Assembly (NCBI RefSeq): GCF_012349115.1 | Contig: NZ_PQIG01000074.1 | Location: forward strand, 39,950 to 103,949 | DNA from: Rhizobium ruizarguesonis | GTDB taxonomy: Bacteria > Pseudomonadota > Alphaproteobacteria > Rhizobiales > Rhizobiaceae | Length of the DNA: 64,000 nt | Direction of reading: 5' to 3' | Part shown: piece by piece, positions 54,418 through 62,783 of the stretch | How the letters are laid out: each line of letters opens with the position of its first letter | How positions within the stretch are numbered: position 1 is the first letter of the stretch | Notes under the pieces: generated by a model | The model's database searches: none | What the model was told of the DNA's origin: nothing | Seen by the model: only the letters and a program-made list of their open reading frames with translations | Made by a program: the position numbers and the translations under genes

Positions 54418-54891
54418 ATGGCGAAGGGCGAATTCCGGCTTTGCGACGTCGTCCTTGACGATACGATCGGCCGTTCGACGCCCGATGTCGAGCATGAACG
54501 CGCGGTCGCCATCTTCGATCTGATCGAGGAGAACAAGTTCGAGCCGCTCGGCCATGTCGGCGGACCTTACCGGCTGAACATCTCGCTGGTCGATTCGAAA
54601 CTGGTTTTTGCCATCACCACCGAAGAGGGCGGCGGCGTCGCCACCCATATCCTGTCGCTCACGCCCTTCCGGCGGATCGTCAAGGATTACTTCATGATCT
54701 GCGAGAGCTATTACGAAGCGATCCGTTCGTCGACGCCGAGCCGCATCGAGGCGATCGATATGGGCCGGCGCGGCATCCACAATGAAGGCTCGCAGACGCT
54801 GAAGGATAGGCTGGCCGGCAAGATAGAGGTCGATTTCGATACCGCCCGGCGCCTTTTCACGCTGGTCTGCGTGCTCTACTGGCGCGGATGA
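54418..54891 (+). CDS. UPF0262 family protein
   Basis: A 157-residue protein of the alphaproteobacterial UPF0262 family: [21 protein letters not shown] and FLPLG-like [19 protein letters not shown], then [20 protein letters not shown] and [10 protein letters not shown]. The function is unknown. It starts four bases after the hisD stop and overlaps the phosphatase gene by ATGA, so it is translationally coupled on both sides. Confidence 0.93.
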   Translation: MAKGEFRLCDVVLDDTIGRSTPDVEHERAVAIFDLIEENKFEPLGHVGGPYRLNISLVDSKLVFAITTEEGGGVATHILSLTPFRRIVKDYFMICESYYEAIRSSTPSRIEAIDMGRRGIHNEGSQTLKDRLAGKIEVDFDTARRLFTLVCVLYWRG

Positions 54892-55373
54892 CGGCAATGG
54901 AGCGCGCCGCCGATGTCGAGGAGGGAAAGCGGCCAGGCGCCATCCTCTTCATGTGCGGGATGAATGCCATCCGCTCGCCGATAGCCGAAGCGATCGCCCG
55001 TAGCATTCTGCCGGCCAACACCTATATCAGGTCTGCTGGCGTTCGCGCCGGCGAGCGCGATCCCTTCGTGGATGCCGTGCTCGATGAAATCGGGCTTTCC
55101 CTCGGGCGCCGCCAGCCGCAGACGCTGGAAGAACTCGAGGATGATTATTTCGATCTGATCATCACGCTGTCACCGCAGGCCCATCATGCAGCACTTGAGC
55201 TGACCCGGTCGAATGCGGTCGATGTCGTCTACTGGCCGACCATGGATCCGACGGTTGCAATCGGAACGCGCGAGCAGATTCTGGAGAGCTATCGCGAGGT
55301 CCGCGATCATCTGGCCGGCCTCATCGAAAGCCGGCTACTCAAACGAAATGGCATTGCCGCGCAATCGGCATGA
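54888..55373 (+). CDS. Low-molecular-weight phosphatase family protein
   Basis: A 161-residue protein with the LMW-PTP/arsenate-reductase fold. The phosphate loop is C23-x5-R29-S30 in [14 protein letters not shown]; the general acid Asp is likely in YWPTMDPTV. It overlaps UPF0262 and is followed by infA after 123 bp. The physiological substrate is unknown. An alternative start is ATG at 54897. Confidence 0.9.
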   Translation: MTAMERAADVEEGKRPGAILFMCGMNAIRSPIAEAIARSILPANTYIRSAGVRAGERDPFVDAVLDEIGLSLGRRQPQTLEELEDDYFDLIITLSPQAHHAALELTRSNAVDVVYWPTMDPTVAIGTREQILESYREVRDHLAGLIESRLLKRNGIAAQSA

Positions 55374-55394
55374 AAACAAATAAAGGAAAGCCTG

Positions 55395-55423
55395 ATCAAC
55401 GAGGTTCACAAACCTGCGTTGAT
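55395..55423 (+). promoter_or_regulatory. Hairpin in the infA leader
   Basis: ATCAACG and CGTTGAT pair at the base and GGTT/AACC near the tip, with one unpaired base on one side and two on the other. It lies 22 bases after the phosphatase stop and 74 before infA. Either a weak terminator for the upstream operon or a leader structure for infA. Confidence 0.5.
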
Positions 55424-55496
55424 TGTGTAGTTTCCGCCCAAATTTTAAAGGCGCGCGCTGCGCTGCCTATTCAACCCACAGGAAGAAAACACTTAT

Positions 55497-55715
55497 ATGC
55501 CTAAAGAAGAAGTCCTCGAATTCCCGGGAATCGTCACCGAACTTCTGCCGAATGCGACGTTCCGCGTGAAGCTCGAAAACGAACACGAGATCATCGCCCA
55601 CACCGCCGGCCGCATGCGCAAGAACCGCATTCGCGTTCTCGCCGGCGACAAGGTGCTTGTGGAAATGACGCCCTACGATTTGACCAAAGGCCGCATCACC
55701 TACCGTTTCAAGTAA
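55497..55715 (+). CDS. infA: Translation initiation factor IF-1
   Basis: A 72-residue OB-fold protein binding the ribosomal A site during initiation: [26 protein letters not shown] and the C-terminal [22 protein letters not shown]. The length and sequence equal the family norm. The start follows AGGAAGAAAA. Confidence 0.98.
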   Translation: MPKEEVLEFPGIVTELLPNATFRVKLENEHEIIAHTAGRMRKNRIRVLAGDKVLVEMTPYDLTKGRITYRFK

Positions 55716-55772
55716 GTTCGCCCGAAGGTCCTGCAAGGGTTTTTGCTCCCGTCTGCCGATGGTCGAGGTTCC

Positions 55773-56393
55773 ATGGCGCTGAAATACAAGCTCATTCTGG
55801 CCTCGGGCTCGCCCCGTCGCGTCGACCTGCTCAACCAGGCCGGCATCGAGCCCTCGCGCCTGATGCCGATGGATATCGACGAGGCGCCGAAGAAGTCGGA
55901 GCATCCGCGTTCGCTCGCCCGCAGGCTTTCGGCTGAGAAGGCCGAAGCAGCCCTTGCCGCCATCAAGGGCGATATCACCTGGAAGGGCAGCTATATCCTG
56001 TCTGCCGATACGGTGGTCGCCGTTGGCCGGCGAATTCTCGGCAAGGCTGAGTTCGCTGACGAGGCGTTGAACTCGCTGCATCTCCTCTCGGGACGCAACC
56101 ATATGGTCTACACCGGCGTTTGCCTGGTGACCCCGGATCGCAAGGTCCGTCAAAAGATCGTCGAGACCAAGGTGCGCTTCAAGCGTCTCTCCGGCTTCGA
56201 GATCGAGAATTACCTGGCCTCCGGCCAGTGGCGCGGCAAGGCAGGCGCCTACGGCATCCAGGGCCTCGCCGGCACCTTCGTGCAGAAGATGGTGGGCTCC
56301 TACACCAATGTCGTCGGCCTGCCGCTTTATGAAACCATTCTGCTTTTGACCGGCGAAGGCTTCGATGTGCATAGCCGGTGGCCCGAGGGCTGA
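55773..56393 (+). CDS. maf: Maf-like nucleoside triphosphate pyrophosphatase
   Basis: A 206-residue protein hydrolysing non-canonical or modified nucleotides to monophosphates. [19 protein letters not shown] is the Maf signature, [15 protein letters not shown] contains the catalytic Asp, and [15 protein letters not shown] the C-terminal motif. The start at 55773 follows GAGGTTCC; the frame from 55743 adds 10 residues. It is grouped with infA and yacG. Confidence 0.95.
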   Translation: MALKYKLILASGSPRRVDLLNQAGIEPSRLMPMDIDEAPKKSEHPRSLARRLSAEKAEAALAAIKGDITWKGSYILSADTVVAVGRRILGKAEFADEALNSLHLLSGRNHMVYTGVCLVTPDRKVRQKIVETKVRFKRLSGFEIENYLASGQWRGKAGAYGIQGLAGTFVQKMVGSYTNVVGLPLYETILLLTGEGFDVHSRWPEG

Positions 56394-56413
56394 GCCCGAC
56401 GGCCGATGCTTAA

Positions 56414-56515
56414 AGTGCGTCACGATTTTTCAGATCCGCGCGTCGCGCTTTAAGGCTTTGTTTTTACGCATGTCGTTGTCGCAAGACCGCTACACACTTT
56501 TACGCGACATGCTTT
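56414..56515. repeat. RIME-like palindromic repeat, full-length copy
   Basis: Same two-part structure as 11537-11640: leading GTGCGTCACGATTTTTCAGA and GTCGCGCTTTAAGG, then GCATGTCG (56468-56475) ... CGACATGC (56505-56512). It lies between maf and yacG. Confidence 0.85.
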
Positions 56516-56528
56516 AGGACGGACCGAT

Positions 56529-56741
56529 ATGCCTGAAGACAAGAAACCGGCCGCCAAGGTCGAACCGCTGCGCAAGACGCGCCCTTGCCCCGAATGCGGC
56601 AAACCTTCCCACCGCGAGCATTACCCCTTCTGCTCAAACCGCTGCCGCGAGGCCGACCTCTCCCGCTGGCTGACCGGAGCCTATGCCATTCCGGTTGCCG
56701 ACGACGAGACGAAGGCTGATTATCCGGATGAGGAAAACTAG
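56529..56741 (+). CDS. yacG: DNA gyrase inhibitor YacG
   Basis: A 70-residue zinc protein that binds GyrB. Zinc ligands are CPECG and [11 protein letters not shown]; the tail is acidic ([13 protein letters not shown]). It is commonly near maf, as here. Confidence 0.95.
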   Translation: MPEDKKPAAKVEPLRKTRPCPECGKPSHREHYPFCSNRCREADLSRWLTGAYAIPVADDETKADYPDEEN

Positions 56742-56822
56742 AGAATTCCGCCCGCGAAGCTCTTATTTTTCCTCATGAATCCGCAAAGCCGGCAAGACCG
56801 TCAAAAAAGAGTCATTTGACGC

Positions 56823-56850
56823 TTGCCATGGGCGAACAAGATGCTATAAC
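56823..56850 (+). promoter_or_regulatory. Promoter of tRNA-Phe
   Basis: TTGCCA at 56823-56828 and TATAAC at 56845-56850 with a 16-base spacer, about 70 bases upstream of the tRNA. A GC-rich discriminator (CCCCGCTCGC) follows, as expected for stringently controlled stable-RNA promoters. Confidence 0.65.
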
Positions 56851-56920
56851 CCCGCTCGCTTCCGGGGTGAACCAAGGCCCCACGGTTCTTTTTCGAAAAG
56901 GGACCATCGGAAGCAGGTTA

Positions 56921-56996
56921 GCCCAGGTAGCTCAGTTGGTAGAGCAGCGGATTGAAAATCCGCGTGTCACTGGTTCGATTCCGGTCCTGGGCACCA
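56921..56996 (+). tRNA. tRNA-Phe (GAA)
   Basis: GCCCAGGTAGCTCAG starts the gene; a cloverleaf with anticodon loop TTGAAAA (GAA), T arm GGTTCGATTCC and acceptor CCTGGGC-ACCA closes it. CCA is encoded. The T-run at 57024-57030 is the likely terminator. The accessory region begins downstream. Confidence 0.98.
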
Positions 56997-57087
56997 CTGC
57001 TATCAACGTAGTTTTCATTGTATTTTTTTATATCCGCATCATCGGTGCGCGCGGGCATCCGATCGAAAGAACCTGCAGAATTTCACA

Positions 57088-57108
57088 AATATCGCCATTG
57101 GCAATATT
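57088..57108. promoter_or_regulatory. Palindromic operator of the toxin-antitoxin pair
   Basis: A 21-bp palindrome with arms AATATCGCCA and TGGCAATATT, one mismatched pair and a single central base. It lies 40 bases before the toxin start, where an HTH antitoxin is expected to bind and autoregulate the operon. Confidence 0.65.
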
Positions 57109-57147
57109 ATTGTTGAAAAATAATTCGCTTTCAGCTATATTTGGCTC

Positions 57148-57393
57148 ATGAAAAGGATCGCCTACAGCAAGGCTGCCGCGAAGGCACTCCGCAAGATGCA
57201 GCCGAAGCGCGCAGCGGCGATCGTCGCCAAGGTCGAAGCCTTCGCCAACGGCGAGACGGTCGACCTCAAGAAGCTGCAAGGCAGCGAATTTTTTCGAATT
57301 CGTGTCGGGCAGGACCGCGTCATCATCGACGATCAGACCATGCAGGTCCTCGTCATCAAGGCCGGCCCACGCGGCGACGTCTATAACGAATAG
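57148..57393 (+). CDS. RelE/ParE-type toxin
   Basis: An 81-residue basic protein: MKRIAYSKAAAKALRKMQPKR, then a beta-strand core FFRIRVGQDRVIIDD and VLVIKAGPRGDVYNE. The fold is RelE/ParE; whether it cuts mRNA or poisons gyrase cannot be read. It precedes its HTH partner by nine bases. Toxin-first order is typical of HTH-antitoxin (HigBA-like) pairs. Confidence 0.9.
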   Translation: MKRIAYSKAAAKALRKMQPKRAAAIVAKVEAFANGETVDLKKLQGSEFFRIRVGQDRVIIDDQTMQVLVIKAGPRGDVYNE

Positions 57394-57402
57394 GAGACCA
57401 CC

Positions 57403-57750
57403 ATGGGTGAAATCCAGAAACTGACTATCGACGGCAAGGGGTACGTGCTGCTTTCCGAAGACGACTATCAGGACCTTGTCGACGTCAGCGACGCGCGTGC
57501 CGCAAAGGCGCGTATCGACGCTGGCGAAGAGACCTGGCCTGAAGACGTCGTCAAGGCGCTGATCGCCGGTGAAGATCCTGTCCGGGTGTTCCGTAAGCAT
57601 CGCGGCATGAGTATCAAGGAGCTGGCTGAAAAGTCCGGGCTCTCCCAGCCCTACCTTTCCGAAATCGAGACCGGAAAGAAGGAGGGCTCCCTGGACGCAC
57701 TCAGGTCGATCGCCAGCGCGCTGGACGTCGACCTTGACGATGTGGCTTGA
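57403..57750 (+). CDS. HTH (XRE) antitoxin
   Basis: A 115-residue protein. The N-terminal part (IQKLTIDGKGYVLLSEDDYQDLVDV) resembles toxin-neutralising or prevent-host-death-like sequences, and the C-terminal part is an XRE HTH (MSIKELAEKSGLSQPYLSEIETGKKEG). It probably neutralises the upstream toxin and binds the palindrome at 57088. Confidence 0.9.
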   Translation: MGEIQKLTIDGKGYVLLSEDDYQDLVDVSDARAAKARIDAGEETWPEDVVKALIAGEDPVRVFRKHRGMSIKELAEKSGLSQPYLSEIETGKKEGSLDALRSIASALDVDLDDVA

Positions 57751-57779
57751 TGCATACGCATCCCCACATGGGAGGACTG

Positions 57780-57884
57780 ATGAGCACCGACGATCGTGAA
57801 TTCGCGAATGCCGCATTCCGCAACATGTTGGACCTGTTCATTACACCGGAAGTAACGATCGGCAGCCTGCGCTTGAAGACGTAG
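57780..57884 (+). pseudogene. Truncated N-terminal gene fragment
   Basis: An ORF of 34 codons starts with ATG at 57780 behind GGAGGACTG and encodes MSTDDREFANAAFRNMLDLF, then ITPEVT, before a stop at 57882-57884. It has a good ribosome site but ends without a fold, so it looks like the 5' end of a rhizobial hypothetical gene cut off by later sequence. The rest was not found. Confidence 0.4.
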
Positions 57885-58037
57885 ACGCGCCGGGCGGCCA
57901 CGTTGTGATCGAGCTTACTGTTTTTCGAGCCGTATCCCTTTGCCCCACTTGGGGAGGCTCCCTCGTCCAAAAATATGATCCCGCCCTCCTGATATGCAGG
58001 GCCAGAAGGCGGCCAACAAACCCCTCAGTTTGAAGGG
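57885..58037. other. Uncharacterised stretch between gene remnants
   Basis: About 150 bp without a convincing gene. Minus-strand frames here continue past the transposase fragment, but none resembles a known transposase. It probably is scar sequence from insertion and deletion. Confidence 0.35.
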
Positions 58038-58316
58038 TTAGTGTCGCCCTTTCAATGTCTTCGCCAGCATCTCGCTCAGTGTTGCCGCCGAGAGCATGGA
58101 TTCGGCCAAAAGCTTCTTGAGCTTCTGGTTCTCTTCCTCCAGTGCTCTCACCCTTTTGGCATGGAGACCGACATTTCCGAACTGCAAGGATTGCCACCGA
58201 TAGAAGGTCGGCTCGCTGATACCGTGCTTGTGGCAAACATCTGCCACCGTCACTCCGGCTTGGTGCTCCTTCAGAATACCGGTAATCTGATCATCGTCGA
58301 ATTTTCGCTTGCCCAT
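58038..58316 (-). pseudogene. IS3-family OrfA remnant
   Basis: Ninety-two residues from MGKRKFDDDQITGILKEHQA. An HTH follows (ADVCHKHGISEPTFYRWQ), then a leucine-zipper-like VRALEEENQKLKKLLAES, the structure of IS3 OrfA. OrfB with the DDE nuclease is absent, and no inverted repeat pair was recognised. The fragment begins eight bases past the HlyD stop codon, so an insertion ended next to that gene. Confidence 0.8.
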
Positions 58317-58323
58317 CACGGTC

Positions 58324-59784
58324 TCAGTCCTCGCGAAATGCTCTGTTGAAACTGTCGAGGAGTGGTCTGACAGCATAGAGCGCCACGCTGCTTTTGCCGG
58401 TTTCGATCAGTGTCTGTGCGGGCATCCCGGCGACCAGCTCGACATCTTTCATTTTCGCCAACCGCTCGTCCGTTACACGGATTGTCGCGGCAAAGTAGGG
58501 CTGGCCGCTCTGCGGATCGGTGAGACGGTCCGCTGATACATACTCCACTCGACCTTTCAGGAGTGGAACGCGCCGCTGATTGTATGGAAGGAGGTGGACC
58601 TGTGCCTCGAGCCCGGCATGGACAAGATTGATGTCTTCCGGTCTGACGTGGGCAGACACGACAAGGCGATCGGAGCGTGGCAGAAGATCGACGAGCGGTT
58701 CACCCGCGCCGATCACCCCACCTGATGTGTGGATGCGCAGGTTCATGATTGTTCCATCTTCGGGAGCACGGATATCGGTCCTTGAGAGTTGGTCGTCGAT
58801 CGCCCGCAAACGCTCGCGCAGTTGCATGATCCGGCTCTCCGTATCGCGCATGCCTTGGGCGACTTCGCTCAACCGGTCGCTCTCCAGCTTTGCGAGATCG
58901 GCCTGCGACCCGCTGATCACCTGGTAGGCGCGAGAGATCTGTGCCTCGACTTGACCCTGCTGGCCATCAAGGTCTGCTTTTTCCCGCTGGAGGTTGAGAA
59001 GTCTGCTCCTTCTTTCCAGTCCTTTGGCGCTGAGGATCGTAACCTGATCCAGTTCTTGGCTCGAGATTGTCGCTCTGTCGGCCAGTGCTGCCTTCTGCGC
59101 GCCAAGTCCGACGATTTCTTGCCGCACCTGCGCGATCTTTTCGTTGGCGATCTGAATTTCCGCCTGCATGACCCGGCGACGGGCTTCGAAGATTTTCTGT
59201 TGCCCGATCAGAATTGCGCTGACCGAAGGATATTTGTCCATTGCTGCCCTGAGATCCTCAGGATAGGCGACATGGTCGCCGCCCGTCTGCTCCGCAAGCA
59301 GGCGGGCGCGGCTTCCTTCGGCGTCCCAAAGTTGCCCTTGAATGCTGTCGCGCTCCGAGCGGGACTTCGTATCGTCGAGCTCTATCACGATTTGCCCGCC
59401 CATGACCGCATCGCCGTTTTTAACGAGTATCCGTCGGACAATCCCGCCTTCCAGATGCTGAATGGTCTTGCGGCTGGACTCCGGTTCGACAACGCCGGAT
59501 GCGATCGCAGCGCTTTGCAGCGGCGCCAGGACCGACCAGATTCCCAATCCGACTATGAAGACCAGGATCAACAAGTTCCCCGTCCAAACAACACCTCTGA
59601 GCCCCGGCATGGGCGAAGGGGGGGCGGGTCCGCGCTGTTTCGACTCGATCACCGGCAAATAGGCCGTCTGTTGCCTGGCCGTCGCTGTCGATCGTGGAAC
59701 CAACCGCCGACCCGTCCCCGACGAATCTGGAAATGACGAATTTGAAAATTTCGCCGGCGTTGCGTCCAGTTGAACAAGGGCCAT
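58324..59784 (-). CDS. HlyD-family type I secretion adaptor
   Basis: A 486-residue membrane-fusion protein. An N-terminal cytoplasmic tail of about 65 residues precedes the membrane helix LLILVFIVGLGIWSVLAPL. The lipoyl/barrel start is SGVVEPESSRKTIQHLEGGIVRRILVKNGD, followed by long coiled-coil helices (residues about 140-320) and the C-terminal barrel with RAPEDGTIMNLRIHTSGGV. It links the ABC exporter to an outer-membrane TolC-like channel, which is not in this window. It lies 14 bp after the ATPase gene. Confidence 0.93.
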   Translation of the reverse strand: MALVQLDATPAKFSNSSFPDSSGTGRRLVPRSTATARQQTAYLPVIESKQRGPAPPSPMPGLRGVVWTGNLLILVFIVGLGIWSVLAPLQSAAIASGVVEPESSRKTIQHLEGGIVRRILVKNGDAVMGGQIVIELDDTKSRSERDSIQGQLWDAEGSRARLLAEQTGGDHVAYPEDLRAAMDKYPSVSAILIGQQKIFEARRRVMQAEIQIANEKIAQVRQEIVGLGAQKAALADRATISSQELDQVTILSAKGLERRSRLLNLQREKADLDGQQGQVEAQISRAYQVISGSQADLAKLESDRLSEVAQGMRDTESRIMQLRERLRAIDDQLSRTDIRAPEDGTIMNLRIHTSGGVIGAGEPLVDLLPRSDRLVVSAHVRPEDINLVHAGLEAQVHLLPYNQRRVPLLKGRVEYVSADRLTDPQSGQPYFAATIRVTDERLAKMKDVELVAGMPAQTLIETGKSSVALYAVRPLLDSFNRAFRED

Positions 59785-59798
59785 GGCAGCGTTTCTCC

Positions 59799-61514
59799 CT
59801 ATGTTCCTGTTCGCGACGGTGGTTGAAGATAGGTTTCGTAAATCCGCTCGCTGTCGCCGAAGGCTGCCACCGTCCCGTTACGCATGATGGCAATCTTGTT
59901 GGTGACCGGTAGGATCCCCATCCGGTGAGTCATGATAACGACGGTCATCCCCCTGGATTTCATGCGCTCGATTGCCGTGAACAGCATGCGTTCGCCGTCA
60001 TAATCCAGGCTCGAATTCGGATCGTCGAGAACGATCAGAGACGGATTTCCATAGGCCGCCCGTGCCAAGCCCAGCTGTTGGCGCTGCGCTCGAAGGAGCA
60101 GGTTTCCACCTTCACCGATATCGGTCTCGTAGCCCTGGGGCAGCCGCATGATCGCGTCGTGCAAGCCAACCAGCTTTGCGGCGTCGATCGCTTTGCCGGG
60201 ATCTCCTCCGTCCAGCCGGCCGATCACATCCTTGATCGCTCCGCCGAAAAGTTCGATGTCCTGTGGCAGATATCCGACGTGGCGGGTCCCCCCGCAAAGG
60301 CGCAGAGCTGAGATATCGACCCCGCCGAGAAGAGCACATCCGCTCGTTGCTTGCACAACGCCTGCTATGACGCGACCGAGTGTCGATTTTCCCGATCCCG
60401 AAGGACCGATGAGCGCTATGCAATCGCCGGGCGCGAGGCGCAATGTGATGCCTGTCAATATCGGCCGATCGGCGAATGGCTTGATATAGCTGACGTTATC
60501 GAGAACGAGGCCATTGGGTTCCGGTAACGGCACCATTCGAGCATCGTGTTCAGATGCAACTGATATCAGCATTCCGTTCAAGCGAGTGAAGGCATTGCGC
60601 GCAAACGTAAAGGAGCGCCATGCACCTATTGCGCCCTCGATTGGTGCAAGCCCGCGTCCGAGCAGCAGGCTCGCAACGAAGATGATCCCGGCACTGCCAT
60701 TGTTTGCGAGCACCAGCCAGGTGGCGGATCCCATCATGAGGATCTGCGCGAGGGTGCGGATCGATTTGGAGAAACCAAGAATGATCTCCGTTCGATGCAT
60801 CGCGATGTCCTGCGCCCTTCTTGCCATTTCCGCATCGCGATAGACGATCAGCGCTGCGCCATCCTGCATGCCCATTGCCCGGATCACCTCGATGTTTTTG
60901 AGGGCGGTCGCAAATCGGATATAGCTCCTCGAAAGGGCAAGATTGGCGTAGGCAAGCGGCTCTCTCGTCGCCAGGTCCGTCAGGAACGCAAACAGCAGAA
61001 GTGCAAGCGCGCTCAGAAGACCGATGGTCCCAAGCAGCGGATGAACAAGAAAGAGCAGGAACAGGAATACCGGTGCCCAGGGAACATCAAAAAAGAGCGA
61101 GCTAGCCGGTGAATCGAGGAACTGGCGTAGTGCGGCCAGGTCCCTGTAGCATTCCGTGGCGGCTCCCGTATCGGCGCGAGCGGCATATTCGAACGATGCT
61201 GTCAGCACCATGGGCCGCAGCCTGTGGTCCAGCCAACTGCCGATGCGCGAAAGAGCTGCTCTGCGCACGATATCCAGCGTGGACCCGACCATCACGCCGA
61301 TGGCGATGATCATCGTCAGCATCAGGAGCGTATCAGCGCTTCGGCTCGACAGGACCCTGTCATAGATCTGCAGGAGATAGATGGACGGCGCGAGAAGAAA
61401 GAGATTGTAGCCGCAGCTATAGAGGAAGACCAGCCCGAATGCCCCGGCACAAGCCCGGAGCGCAACAACAAGCTGTGTCGGCGGGCGCGGTGGCTTTATG
61501 GAAATTGTTGTCAT
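59799..61514 (-). CDS. Type I secretion ABC permease/ATPase with altered nucleotide motifs
   Basis: A 571-residue PrtD/PrsD-type exporter: six membrane helices, then an ATPase domain. Walker A GPSGSGKST has K376, the Q-loop is YLPQDIEL and the H-loop MTHRM is present. Two motifs are unusual: the signature segment reads LLRAQ where LS[GA]GQ-type sequences are expected (Ser and Gly lost), and Walker B reads VLDDP with Asp in place of the catalytic Glu. The start at 61514 (MTTISIKPP) is preferred to 61532. It forms a probable operon with the adaptor and the glycine-rich substrate gene. Confidence 0.92.
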   Translation of the reverse strand: MTTISIKPPRPPTQLVVALRACAGAFGLVFLYSCGYNLFLLAPSIYLLQIYDRVLSSRSADTLLMLTMIIAIGVMVGSTLDIVRRAALSRIGSWLDHRLRPMVLTASFEYAARADTGAATECYRDLAALRQFLDSPASSLFFDVPWAPVFLFLLFLVHPLLGTIGLLSALALLLFAFLTDLATREPLAYANLALSRSYIRFATALKNIEVIRAMGMQDGAALIVYRDAEMARRAQDIAMHRTEIILGFSKSIRTLAQILMMGSATWLVLANNGSAGIIFVASLLLGRGLAPIEGAIGAWRSFTFARNAFTRLNGMLISVASEHDARMVPLPEPNGLVLDNVSYIKPFADRPILTGITLRLAPGDCIALIGPSGSGKSTLGRVIAGVVQATSGCALLGGVDISALRLCGGTRHVGYLPQDIELFGGAIKDVIGRLDGGDPGKAIDAAKLVGLHDAIMRLPQGYETDIGEGGNLLLRAQRQQLGLARAAYGNPSLIVLDDPNSSLDYDGERMLFTAIERMKSRGMTVVIMTHRMGILPVTNKIAIMRNGTVAAFGDSERIYETYLQPPSRTGT

Positions 61515-61604
61515 TATCAGATCTCGCTGCACTTGATACTGACAAGAAGAGGCTGCTTACCTTGAGGGCCGCCGGCCGAAACCAGCGGCCCTTGAGGTCT
61601 GAGT

Positions 61605-62180
61605 TCAGGAGCCGAGATGGTCGACGTCGATATGGCCGAAGGCGTTTATGAAGTGATCGAGAGAATTGTTCACCGTCGTCGTTTCGGGATCCGTGTGAAC
61701 CAGAGCTGACGAGATATCGCCGCCCAGAGCGTTGTTTCCGTTGCCGCCGTTGCCGCCGACGCCTGCGAGGATGGTCGCATGCTGATCGGCCAGAAGCTGC
61801 GTATATTGTGTCGCGGTCGTCGCCGCATTCACGGTAGCCGTGTCGCCGCCGCTCGAGTTTCCTTGGCTGCCGTTGGAGTGGGAATCTCCCCCCGCGCCGC
61901 CGTCGCCGCTGTTCGTGACCGCCGCCAGGAAGCCGTTCTTGGCCTGAGCAAAGCCACCGTCTCCGCCACTGCCGGCGTCCCAACCTGCCTTCTGCCAAAC
62001 GTGATCGCCATTGTGCAGATGGGTATCCGCCCCGTAGACCGTTTGCACGGGGTCCACATATGCAACCGGGTTGTAGTTGATGTTCCCATCGTTGTGGCCA
62101 TCTCCGCCGTTGCCGGCCTTCGCGTCACCCGCATCCGGGTTGTTGAGATGAATCGTGTCGGATATCTGTGGAATAGGCAT
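61605..62180 (-). CDS. Gly/Asn/Asp-rich protein, probable T1SS substrate
   Basis: A 191-residue acidic, low-complexity protein with repeated GGDGG/GGNGG blocks (KAGNGGDGHNDGN, GSGGDGGFAQ, GDGGAGGDSHSNG, GVGGNGGNGNNALGGD). No signal peptide; no Cys. The unit QLLADQHATILAGVGGNGG resembles the module of the divergent protein. It is the first gene of the minus-strand unit; the ATPase gene starts 90 bp downstream. Start at 62180 because AAGGAG lies eight bases upstream. It lacks the RTX nonapeptide (GGxGxDxxx tandem). Confidence 0.75.
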   Translation of the reverse strand: MPIPQISDTIHLNNPDAGDAKAGNGGDGHNDGNINYNPVAYVDPVQTVYGADTHLHNGDHVWQKAGWDAGSGGDGGFAQAKNGFLAAVTNSGDGGAGGDSHSNGSQGNSSGGDTATVNAATTATQYTQLLADQHATILAGVGGNGGNGNNALGGDISSALVHTDPETTTVNNSLDHFINAFGHIDVDHLGS

Positions 62181-62783
62181 TGATGTCACTCCTTCTACTT
62201 CGTTTCATCAGTGTTACTTTTACGGCGTGGGTATCCAGCATGTCACCGCCAGCCAATACAACCGCAGTCAAATACTGCCTGCGATTTAATCTGTGAACTA
62301 TCTAGATATTCGGTGATGTTCCTTCGGATGTATACTTGCAGGTGACGAAGCGTTATTTTTGATTAGTACGAAGTGATTTGAGGCCGGATGGCATTGTCAT
62401 GATCATGTCTGCGACCTCGTCGAAACGACGCCGCTTTTCGAAACAACGGCCGCCCAAGCGAACCGACTGCATTCCGGGCTTCTGATCAGGCTGCGCTTGG
62501 CGGAGGAGACCCCCGCTTGGAGCTGAAAAGCTTTCATGACCCGCCGCGAGAACGAGGGTGCAAGATGTAGGGCCTCTAACCCAAACGGGGATTGAGTGCT
62601 CGCAAACTCGCACAACGGGCGCTGCGGTCATGACGGCCAAATGGCTACAGAACTAGCCGATGGGATGTAGACGAATTGCAGGCTCTGCTTTTCTGACGTT
62701 CAGAGGCACAATGCCTGAACAATTCAGGCTGCATGGCGCCGCACGCTCGGTGGACGTGCGGTTGACCGCGGATGGAGACGGTA
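62181..62783. other. Divergent region between the two secretion substrates
   Basis: Six hundred bases. Promoters for both units must lie here. AT-rich runs at 62270-62370 are candidate promoter DNA. A minus-strand frame of 95 codons at 62353-62640 has no recognisable similarity and no ribosome site, so no gene is called. Confidence 0.4.

Noticed and set aside
57000..57150. Second attachment copy of tRNA-Phe in the accessory region
   Set aside because: No convincing repeat of the tRNA-Phe 3' end was found downstream within the window, so island borders are not claimed there.
57841..58236. Minus-strand frame of 131 codons near the IS remnant
   Set aside because: Not similar to OrfB or any transposase; overlaps OrfA in another frame.
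62353..62640. Minus-strand 95-codon frame in the divergent region
   Set aside because: No ribosome site, no recognisable similarity, and biased composition.
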